A stretch of DNA of 38,773 nt, from the NCBI GenBank assembly GCA_030770535.1, contig JASVEC010000162.1, forward strand, positions 1 to 38,773, read 5' to 3'. The notes beneath the pieces were generated by a model that was given only the letters and a program-made list of their open reading frames with translations, did not search any database and had not been told where the DNA came from. The stretch comes from Batkoa obscura (Eukaryota > Entomophthoromycota > Entomophthoromycetes > Entomophthorales > Batkoaceae). The translations under genes were made by a program, and so were the position numbers. Below, piece by piece: positions 10,300 to 19,152 of the stretch (positions are counted from its first letter, which is position 1; each line of letters starts with the position of its first letter).

Positions 10300-11237
10300 A
10301 TGTCTGAGCGTAAAGTATTGAATAAGGTAAGTAGTATAAGTATATTCTTAGGTTCCACATTAACAAGCTTATTTAGTATTACCCACCCAATTTCGATCCA
10401 TCAATTATTCCCAAAGTAAAGAAGGTCAAAGATAGACAACATAAAGTTCGTTTAATGGCACCTTTTTCAATGCGATGTGAAAGTTGTGGGGAATATATTT
10501 ATAAAGGGAAAAAGTTCAATGCAAGAAAAGAAACTGTAAAAGGAGAAACATATTACTCAATTTTAATATTTAGATTCTTTATACGTTGTCCTAGATGTGC
10601 AGCAGAAATAACATTTAAAACAGATCCAAAAAATGCAGATTATGTTGCTGAGCATGGAGTTTCAAGAAATTTTGAACCTTGGAGAGATGAAGATCAAATC
10701 AATAAGGAGCTTTTGGAATTAAAAGAAAAGGAAGAGGAAAATAACCCGCTTAAAGCTTTAGAAAATAGAACCAAAGAAAGTAAAAGAGAAATGGAAATTA
10801 TGGAAGGTTTGGATGAAATCCGTACAAGGAATGCTCGTTTTGAGCGTATGGATGCTAGTGAACTTTTAGATAAATTAATAGAAACAAATGATTCTGATGA
10901 AGATGAAAAGATCGCTAACCAAGTTTTCAAAGCTAAGAGAGAAAGAGAAGAAGGCGAAGAAATGGATCCTAAAGAAAAGGAAGCTAAAGTTGCACAGAAT
11001 CATATCCAAGAGCTTTTAAAGAAGTCCGGTATTCAACAAAATTGGGTTCAATCCACTAAAAATAAAGAAGCTCATGAAGAGCAACCTAAAATTGCGCCAG
11101 TAGTTAAAAAAAGTAATAATGCTCCATCAAAGGGGATGAGTAAATTTGGTATTATTAAGAAAGAAGAGTCAAAAGTAGAAACAATTAAACCGATTCTCTC
11201 CTTAGTAAATGATTACTCTGATTCTGATGAGGAATAG
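10300..11237 (+). CDS. YJU2: Yju2/CWC16 pre-mRNA splicing factor
   Basis: Two exons: a 27-nt first exon (10300-10326, MSERKVLNK) and 10377-11237, separated by a 50-nt GTAAGT..TTTAG intron; 295 aa. The N-terminus MSERKVLNK|YYPPNFDPS is the family signature. A zinc-binding core has CESC (C43, C46) and CPRC (C80, C83) flanking YKGKKFNARKE and ending ITFKTDPKNADY. The second half is a charged helical region with Lys/Glu-rich coiled coil and an acidic C-terminal SDSDEE tail. Yju2 is the step-one factor that joins the spliceosome around branching and stabilises the branch helix. The intact protein fits a genome whose genes carry many short introns. The conserved N-terminal peptide is split by an intron directly after Lys9. 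The assignment to Yju2 (CCDC94) rather than the related CCDC130/Saf4 rests on the N-terminus. Confidence 0.95.
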
Positions 11238-11658
11238 CGACTAGAATATTTTTATTAAATATTTAAGAGTCAGTTATATAGGTATTATCCTGTATTATTA
11301 TTACATGTTTTATTCTCTCCTACCCGACCATAAAAGATTCAGGCCTTTATTCAAATTAAATAAAGCGGTTATATTATTTTTTTCACATCATAGTGTTTTT
11401 TGAGCAGCATGTATAAATTTTATAATGTTTATACTAAATATTTTAAGCTCTAAACCATGTTTTAATAGTTTATATTATTTACTATCTACAAATAATGATG
11501 TATACAGGTAATTATTACCCCTAAAGTTGAAACTGTTACTATTTCATTATTATGATGTTTTTTATCCAATCAAAGTAAGCCAATATTACAGACAAAATGA
11601 TACGTCATGACATAAAAGTATATAAACATAATTGAAAAGTATTTGTACTTTAATTAAA
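11238..11658. other. Intergenic region and PDI promoter
   Basis: Sequence between YJU2 and the PDI gene. The left half is AT-rich 3' flank; the right half holds CCAAT-like boxes (CCAATCAAAGTAAGCCAAT at about 11565-11585) and the elements listed separately. Confidence 0.4.
11601..11626 (+). promoter_or_regulatory. ACGT-core (CRE/UPR-like) element and TATA box of the PDI gene
   Basis: TACGTCATGA (11601-11610) carries an ACGTCA core like sites bound by bZIP factors, including Hac1-type unfolded-protein-response regulators. TATATAAA follows at 11619-11626, about 33 bp before the ATG. An ER chaperone is a typical UPR target. The binding is inference from the motif alone. Confidence 0.45.
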
Positions 11659-13178
11659 ATGAAGTTTAGTATTTTAACTACTGCAGCTAGTTTATTATTT
11701 CAATTCACCCTTGCTTCTGAAAGTAGCAATGTAGTTGAATTGACTCCTGAAAACTTTGCTGATGTAAGACACTATATAATACAAAGAATATAACTGATAA
11801 ATTGTATTAGAAAGTACCAAAGAAACGTACTGTTCCAGCTTTAGTAGAATTTTTTGCCCCATGGTGTGGTCACTGTAAAACTTTAGCCCCAGTAATTAAT
11901 AGCTCAAATTTCATAACATTTTCAATTTACAAAATCTATTAGATCTACGAGAAGCTTGCTGACTCTTTTGCCAAACATCAAGATAAAGTTATTATTGCAA
12001 AGGTAGATGCTGATACCCATAAGGACTTGGGTAACAAATATGACATCAAAGGATATCCAACTCTTAAATGGTTCCCTGTTGGTAGTGATGAACCTGAAGA
12101 TTACGAAGGGGCCCGCGAACTTGAAGCTTTACAAGATTTTATAAAAGAAAGAACTGGTAATAGTACTGTAAATCTTCCAATTTGTGATTTAACATAAATA
12201 GGTATCAATGCTAAAAAAGAAGTCTCCCATGTTGTCACCCTTACTGCAGCCAACTTTGATAAGATCGTTTTGGATAAAAAGAAGCACGTCCTTGTTGAAT
12301 TTTATGCTCCATGGTGCGGCCATTGTAAACAATTAGGTAGTTAATATTCTTTTTTACAAACTTAATTCTTATGTTCGGTTTAGCTCCTATCTATGAGGAA
12401 GTTGGCCTTGATTTTGCTCATGAAGACGAAGTAAATTCACTAATATTATCCCCTATATTGATATTCAATATATATTTAGGTTGTTATTGCTAAACTTAAT
12501 GCCGATGCTGCTAAATCTATCGGCGAAAAGTAAATGATTGGTTTGCTTTTATTGACTTTCTAAACGCATTTTATAGATATGATATTTCCGGTTACCCTAC
12601 CATCAAATTCTTCTCCAAGGATAACAAGGATAAGCCTGAAGCATACACTGAAGGTCGTACCAGAGAAGAGTTCCTTAAATATTTAAATGAAAAAGCTGGA
12701 ACTTTCAGAGTTATTGGGGGTGGATTAAGTGAAAAAGTATTCTTATTTACTTATATTTACTATTTTGCTTATTTTGCTTATTTAGGCTGGAGTAGACGAT
12801 AAGTTTAAAGATATCCTTAAACGCTACTGGGAAGCCGGAAGTGACATCAAAGAACTCAAGAAAATATCCAAGGATGCTGCTATCATTGCTGAAAAAGAAG
12901 GAACTAAGTAAACTTCTTTTTAATTTCATTTTAATATTACTTAAACATAAATTAGGAATGCCAAATACTATGTTAAAGTCCTCAATAACATTATTGAAAA
13001 AGGGGGTGATTATGTTAAGACTGAATCTAGTCGTCTTACTAAAATGATCAAAGGTGGCAACCTTGTTCCAAAATCATTAGATGAATTCACCATCCGCAAC
13101 AATATCTTGGTGCAATTCTTATCTAATTTAGCATCCGAATCCGGAGCCCCTATTGACAATTCTAAAGATGAACTTTAA
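11659..13178 (+). CDS. ER protein disulfide isomerase, two thioredoxin domains plus D domain, KDEL end
   Basis: Nine exons: 11659-11763, 11811-11891, 11943-12156, 12202-12336, 12384-12430, 12480-12529, 12577-12736, 12786-12907 and 12956-13178. The introns are 44-51 nt and all are GT..AG; the frame closes exactly, giving 378 aa. A signal peptide ([20 protein letters not shown]) leads into two thioredoxin domains, each with an active site APWCGHCK (first at about C54/C57, second at about C172/C175), each followed by a YDI[KS]GYPT[LI]K strand. The C-terminal ~100 residues are an all-helical ERp29-type D domain ([13 protein letters not shown]..; [20 protein letters not shown]). The protein ends KDEL, the ER retrieval signal. 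This is the PDI-D/TigA-ERp38 architecture, which oxidises and rearranges disulfides of secretory proteins. KDEL rather than HDEL is notable for a fungus. An ACGT-core motif and TATA box sit upstream. Confidence 0.97.
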
Positions 13179-14086
13179 TCATACTTTATTAATTAGCTTC
13201 AAATATCAAATTTTATAAAAGCAATTTAAATTTATTTTTTCTTTTCTTTTCCTATTTAATATTAACTTCATCTTTTAGTTAAATTATCTTAATTTTTAAG
13301 ACAATAAAAGCTTTACATAAAGATTATGTATATTTTTTTATCACATATAGTGTATTATCAAATAAGTGACAAGTAGTGTATATTAAAAATGACAAGTTAT
13401 TTTTATGAAGCATGATTATAAATAATACTAGTAAGGCTAATAAAAATAGAGGATACCAGAAAAGCTAAATTCAGGGAGGTCCTGTGATAATTAATTAGAA
13501 GAGAAGGATGAAAGAAATTAATAATTGTGAATAGAAAATAGTGATAATCCTTAGAGTCATAAAAAATAGTAGAAAATATAAGTAAAAGGCAAAAGTTTAA
13601 GGAGAGATCTGTATAATTTAGCTGAAAACTGATAGAATGAACTCTTTTTGGTGTAGTAGAAATTCAAAATGTTATAGAAGAGCATCAGATACAGAATTAA
13701 ACATATGGGGATATGTTTTTGTATTTAAGAATTTTGCTAGCAATTTTTCCACTCAAATAAAAAAACATCACCATATGGGGCTGTCCTAATTGGTTTCAGA
13801 ATCTACTTAGAAATTAATCCAAATTTAAAATTCCAAGTTTGTGTTCAATATAACGGTTAAATCTAAAAAGCCTAAAATTAAATGTCTCTATTTAAAACTT
13901 ATTTTAATTGTTTCCTTTTCTTAAATAGCTAATTTTCCTAACTATATATTTTATGTTAGTTCTGTTAGATATTTAACAGATATATAATATATAACTATAT
14001 GATTATATAATTATATAAATACATAATTATATAAACACAGTTATTTGACTTTATTTGACTTTATTTTTTGTTGAAATAAAAATAAA
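13179..14086. other. Intergenic region before the transposase-like gene
   Basis: Contains no recognisable host gene. It holds the internally deleted MITE copy at 13703, a near-perfect 20-bp palindrome TCTGTTAGATATTTAACAGA (13961-13980), an AT microsatellite-like tract (about 13981-14036) and two direct TTTGACTTTAT repeats (14044-14065) just before the ATG. Confidence 0.5.
13703..13776 (-). mobile_element. MITE-like element, copy 2 (internally deleted)
   Basis: 74 bp with good ends (ATATGGGGATAT and CATCACCATAT). The core from after ACTCAAATA to the AAAAAACATC end is missing about 30 bp compared with the full copies. The right end runs straight into another ATATGGGGCTGT, followed by TTGGTTTCA, the start of a further partial copy in the opposite orientation. 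Confidence 0.75.
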
Positions 14087-15790
14087 ATGCAAACTTTCAT
14101 AACTAAACTTCGAAATGGAATTTTTGAAAACTTCAATACAATAGGGAGGAGTACACAATATAAACATTGTAATTCATTTACATCAATCTTAAGAGCTACT
14201 TACAACAACCCAAGGTTTATGGAATTTTATAATAAAACAAAACAAAGAAAAGATATATTATCAAAGTTTACTATCGATAATAATAAACTTAATCAAGTAA
14301 TGTATAAAATTAGTGCTTTAAGAGAAACAGGAAACAAAAATCAGCAAGTAGCGTTATTATCAACTATAGCTTCAGTATATTCTTTTGATGAATGTAAGAG
14401 TTTTGGGTTTAATATAAATAGAAATCAATATGATTATTCAAAAACAAGTAATAATAATAAAATATCAACATTAAAACCTATTATTAAAAATACAAAAAAA
14501 ATTAAAGATGACCAAATTGAAACTATCATACAATATTTACTAAATGATTCAACTATTTCATCAAGATTTAATAAAAAAAATAACGATAGTAAATATTCAT
14601 CAGATAATATATATATATTAAATAAAAGTAGAAGAATGATATATAGTAAATATTTGAATGATCTAAGAGATAAAGCAGTAGCCAGGTCAACGTTCTTTAA
14701 ATATATACCAAGTAATTTCAAAAATCCAGCAAGAAAAACGGATCTATGTAATATATGTACCCAGTATACAGTTAGAAAAAAGTTATTTGAAAATAAAATA
14801 AATACAGCAAAAAACAAAGCAGAGATAGAAGAAATTTTCAACGAAGAAGAAAAATTATACAAATTACATAAATTCTGTGTTGATACTCAAAAAAACACAT
14901 TTAATGAAACTATCAAAAAATTAAATAACAAAAGTTGTATAATAGTTTTAGATTTTAAACAAAATATGGAAATAGGGACAAGACCAGATTCAATAAATCT
15001 AGATCATTATAATAAACAAGCTATATCAGTATTAGGCTTTGGTGTATTATATTTAAAAGATGATAAAACAATAGGCAAAGTTTACTTTGATTATTTATCT
15101 GAAATATTGAATCATGATTCAGCATATGCAGGAGATTGTTTAATCGATTTAATCTCTACAGAGCTTCTATTTAAAAAGTTTACAAAAATTAATATATGGG
15201 CAGATACAGGAAATCATTTTAGATCCCAAGAGTTTCTACACTATATGTTTGAAGAAATTCATAAAATAAATAGTAGTTTGAATGTTAATCTTAATTTTTT
15301 TGCTGAGCATCATGGAAAAAGTATAGTTGATGGGCATTTTGGAAACCTTTCAAAATGGAAAAGTAGTTTTGAAGCGTTAGGTAAAATAGAAGATATCGAT
15401 CAATTAATTTCAAGATTTGAGGCTTTTATTTGTGAGCATAATAAAATTAATAACTCAACTGTTAATAATGGGAAAACAGATATAATTTTTAAAAAGTATA
15501 AAAGAAACAAAAATACAAAAAGAATAATAGAGATGCAGGGCATTAAGAAGTATTTACATTTTATTAAACATAACAATAAACTACATTGTTATCCAGTATC
15601 TGATACATCAAAAAAAAGCGATATAGTCCCAATTAAAGTTATAGAGTCTATAGAAAACAGAAAAATTAAAAGATCGATCCCAGCTTACCTTACGAAGATA
15701 ACAGAGAATTTAAAAATTTCGATATTTACTAAGCAAGTAAGTAGTTTGTTGAATGATAGAAATAGATTGTTAAATGTTAGGATTACTTAA
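14087..15790 (+). CDS. DDE/RNase H-fold transposase-like protein, unclassified family
   Basis: Intronless 567-aa ORF, open from ATG to TAA, with very high Asn/Lys/Ile content. A zinc-binding-like patch (TDLCNIC, C221/C224, then H261-K-F-C264) precedes a probable RNase H-like core. That core has a first acid in IIVLDFKQNMEIG (D289), a second in INIWADTGNHFRSQEF (D373), and a third region FFAEHHGKSIVDGHFGNLSKW (E407 or D415). The D-strand/D-G-N-H-F-R-S/E-HGK-DGHFG signature resembles transposase-like proteins I recall as abundant in AT-rich early-diverging fungi. I cannot give a named superfamily. It presumably cuts and joins DNA for its own element. Clear terminal inverted repeats around the ORF were not found; weak TTTGACT-type repeats lie on both sides and a hairpin cluster lies 3'. 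The intact frame suggests recent activity or selection. Confidence 0.7.
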   Translation: MQTFITKLRNGIFENFNTIGRSTQYKHCNSFTSILRATYNNPRFMEFYNKTKQRKDILSKFTIDNNKLNQVMYKISALRETGNKNQQVALLSTIASVYSFDECKSFGFNINRNQYDYSKTSNNNKISTLKPIIKNTKKIKDDQIETIIQYLLNDSTISSRFNKKNNDSKYSSDNIYILNKSRRMIYSKYLNDLRDKAVARSTFFKYIPSNFKNPARKTDLCNICTQYTVRKKLFENKINTAKNKAEIEEIFNEEEKLYKLHKFCVDTQKNTFNETIKKLNNKSCIIVLDFKQNMEIGTRPDSINLDHYNKQAISVLGFGVLYLKDDKTIGKVYFDYLSEILNHDSAYAGDCLIDLISTELLFKKFTKINIWADTGNHFRSQEFLHYMFEEIHKINSSLNVNLNFFAEHHGKSIVDGHFGNLSKWKSSFEALGKIEDIDQLISRFEAFICEHNKINNSTVNNGKTDIIFKKYKRNKNTKRIIEMQGIKKYLHFIKHNNKLHCYPVSDTSKKSDIVPIKVIESIENRKIKRSIPAYLTKITENLKISIFTKQVSSLLNDRNRLLNVRIT

Positions 15791-15800
15791 GTTATTAATA

Positions 15801-15937
15801 GCTAAGTTAATAAATAGTCAAAGAACAAGTAACTGTAATAATATGTAAAAACTATTATTACTTGTACTATATAGGGATGGTCAATTATAGTTTTGGGGCT
15901 GACCACTCCCTCCCATGCAGCTATTTATTAACTTGGC
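15801..15937. repeat. Nested inverted-repeat cluster downstream of the transposase-like gene
   Basis: Outer arms GCTAAGTTAATAAATAG (15801-15817) and CTATTTATTAACTTGGC (15921-15937) are inverted with one mismatch. Inside are an imperfect palindrome (ACAAGTAACTGTAATAAT.. / ..ATTATTACTTGT, 15825-15865) and a GC-richer one (AGGGATGGTCA / TGACCACTCCCT, 15873-15911). It begins 10 bp after the stop codon, so it may be the element's 3' end, a transcript hairpin or a separate small inverted-repeat insertion. Confidence 0.7.
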
Positions 15938-16575
15938 AACATATTAATAATGTAATTATAACATTAAAGTAGTTTATTTATTTGATAATAAATCTACGAT
16001 GTTGGTTATAAAGCAGTTGATAATAAATATTTCTCAATTAAGCTTTATAAGAACATGTATTTAAGATCTAGTAGAAATTCAACTAACTTACAGTATGAGC
16101 TATAATAGAATGATTTAGAACTGTGTTTGGGTACTTTTGTTTTAATAAAAGATGTGATTTTATAGAATTTTAAGCGAAGTTTTTAAAATACAAATTTTTT
16201 TAAAATTGGATAAAATAATGAAACTAATTCAGACAACCCCATATCTTGTTAATAAGCTGATCTACAGGAGAAGTATAGTCTAAGAGTAGAATTATTAGAA
16301 GATTATAGCAAAAAACAAAATTTTAATAAAATCTTTTAAAGAGACCTGCCTTTGAATTCAACCGTACATTAGCCCTAATCTTGGTACCAACATTAAATTT
16401 AGCCTAGCATTAACTAACTTTAACTTAACTTTATTTTAACTCCACACTAATATTAATGCCAATATTGATAGCAATTAAGATTTTTGAAATAAAGTTTATA
16501 AAATCATTTAAATGTTTTTTTGGAAAAGCAAAGCATTATAAATTTAACTAATTTAAATGCTACTTAACTTAAACA

Positions 16576-16680
16576 ATATTTTGGGCTGTTTTTTTGGTTT
16601 CATTACTTTTTCCATTTTTTAGGTGCTATTTGAGCGGAAAAATTATTAGCAAAGTTATTAAGCAAAATATACCCCCGCAT
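16576..16680 (+). mobile_element. MITE-like element, copy 3
   Basis: 105 bp in forward orientation. The left end is degraded (ATATTTTGGGCTGTTTTTTT); the core GGTTTCATTACTTTTTCCA..GGTGCTATTTGAGCGGAAAA is well conserved; the right end is ATACCCCCGCAT. Confidence 0.85.
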
Positions 16681-16854
16681 TTATTATTTTAGCACAAGTA
16701 TTTTATTTGTTATATTTTTGTAATATTGTATCATTACAAATTTACTTTTTACATGCAGTTATAATAAAAGGTTAATAGTTTTTTTAGAAGTCAAACTTTA
16801 TAATCGTTAATTTAAACTAACAATTGATTTAGCAGTATTATTTTACTAAAACTC

Positions 16855-16959
16855 ATATGGGGATGTTTTTTTTGGCTTCATCGCCTTTTCCATTTTTAGG
16901 CACTATTTGAGTGGAAAAAACGGTAGTAAAATTCTTAAACACGAAAATACATTTCCATA
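16855..16959 (+). mobile_element. MITE-like element, copy 4
   Basis: 105 bp, forward. The left end is canonical (ATATGGGGATGTTTTTTTT); the core is GGCTTCATCGCC..GGCACTATTTGAGTGG; the right end is ATACATTTCCATA. It lies only about 175 bp from copy 3, in the same orientation. Confidence 0.9.
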
Positions 16960-19152
16960 GCGTAGTTAAGAAGTTATAACTGACGATATAAACTGTAAAG
17001 ATATAATTTATAAAAAAAATAAAAAATTGAAAGCATCATTAATTATTAATATATCAGTCTTTAGTAGACTTGTATGTTAAAATTTACAGTAATTTTAATA
17101 CAAGTATCGATTTCTTTACATCAAAGCTATAATAAAAATATAATTTGTAGATCGAAAAAATAATAAATATTATACAAATAAAGTACTAAAAGTTGCTATA
17201 CATAAATAGAACTATACAAAAGCACCTAGAGATTTAATATAAGCTGATCAAGTAAAAACTAATCCGATTTATTGAATAATATTTAGGTGTAAAAATCCAT
17301 TAATTCAGATGTTCGTTATAAGCAACCTAAAAGAGAGAAAAAGGCTTAAATTCAGGGATAAACTATAATAATAATTAATTTAAAGATTTTATAAAATAGT
17401 AAATGCTAAAAATTGGTATGGGTGTAGGTGTTTATCAAGTTTTTTTGAAAATATATAAGTTGAAAAATGAGAAATAATAACAAATAGATAAGTAAGGGAG
17501 ATTTACATCTTTTTTTTTAATTAAATATTTAATTACTAATTTAATTAAAATAATATTTTTACTCAAAATTTTTCAACGTCATTCGTTTTATTATTTAAAA
17601 ACCAAGAAAAGCTTATCCTACCTCTTACAACAGCGCGTAGTTTTTAAATACACAAAAGAAGCTAAAGGTGGTTTTTTAATAATATAAATTTTACTTTTAT
17701 TTCACTTCAAAAATAATATAATAAACTTAAATTTATCCGCTGAACACATAACATAGCTACTATTTATAGTAGCTGATTTGAATTACTAATGCTTAATTTT
17801 ACTCAAAACAATCTTTTTAATTAAATTAATTACATGGAGGGAGTGAAAATAAAATTTTATTAATGGCCGGATTTAATGCTAATATAATTAAAATAGTAAA
17901 GTCAATCAAAGAACGTAACGCTTTAGATTTCAATTGACACTAAAATATAATTAATAAACAAGGATTTCCTATTATTATTTTATCTTCAGGTTTTTTCAAT
18001 GTCATAATAAAATTTTATTTCAATTATGTTTATATAGAAATGCTGAAGTTTTCATTTTATTATTATTACAATGATTTAATTAAAAAAATAATACTTGCTT
18101 ATGATCTTAAAAATAAGTTGCTAATTTAGGGGTTATTAAAAACTTATCCCTTAAACCAGCATGATTTGACTCAATAATAGCGGATAAAAAGTTTTAGTTT
18201 ATTAGCAAACCCAATACTAACAATTACTGTAAATAAAATATAATAGGATAAAGAATAAATAGTATTTTCTATCTATTACAATAAAACCGATTATTATTTT
18301 ATTTGTCTCTAAGCTTAACATAGTTTAAAAAGGTATAAGCTTACATAAAGTGGTAAACTAGAATGTTTAATTTATGCTTTAATAGGACAAATGGAACAGC
18401 AATGAGCAACTCTTTTAAAGGTTAGCTAGACTTAATTGCTTTAGCAAAACTTTTAATTCAAATTTAAGTATATTTAACTTGATTTAGTTGCTATTTTGTT
18501 TTGGATTTTAAATTTTAGAAGCCCCTTATCTTATTACAGTCAAGGAAAATAGATTTTTTAAAAATGTTAATCATAATTGTTATACTTTTCTAAATTGGCT
18601 TTAATCCCCTCCAATTTCCTTTTGTTTAAGGTACAATTTCTTACCTTAAATCCCTTAACTTGGGGAAATTGTTTAAATTATCCTTCAATAAAGTTTCTAG
18701 TAATCAGGGCAATTCAAATATCAGCTCAAGTTGATTTGTTACCATTTTACATAATTTTTCAAAAAAGACCACTTAAACCATATCAAGCGATCTACTAGCC
18801 AATCAAGTGAAAATTATAGCTAAAATTAAGCAATTTAACTTACCCCATCTTAAACAATTTTACAAACTAAGTTAAATAAAATCATTATTCAACTATAAAT
18901 AAATGATAAAGTATAAATAAAGATCATTGAAATTAAAAAGGTGATCTCTTCTTTATACTATAATATCTTTTATTTACCTTACGAATTTTATTCTATTATA
19001 AAATTTATTATTATCTTTTGCTAATTTATTATAATATCCCAAACAATCACAAATTAAAGTATAATAGAATACACTTATTAATTTGAATTATTATTATTAT
19101 CAATCATATATAAACCTTACTTTATTCATTATAACAAGTTGATTTGTATTAA

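Larger units (their letters stand above)
15938..19152. other. Gene-poor AT-rich region with MITE copies
   Basis: About 3.2 kb with no coding region I would support. It holds MITE copies at 16576 and 16855 and otherwise simple AT-rich sequence. A short phrase similar to one at about 13461 (AAATTCAGGGA, then ATAATTAATT) recurs at about 17350, perhaps an old dispersed repeat. The right 200 bp must contain the promoter of the 504-aa gene. Confidence 0.4.

Noticed and set aside
13981-14036. AT-rich repeated tract upstream of the transposase as a terminal inverted repeat
   Set aside because: It is a simple TATATAA-type microsatellite; no complementary tract was found at the 3' side of the ORF.
18577-18798. 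73-codon open frame in the gene-poor region
   Set aside because: Phe/Leu/Ile-rich composition as expected from T-rich DNA, no domain, no supporting splice or promoter signals.
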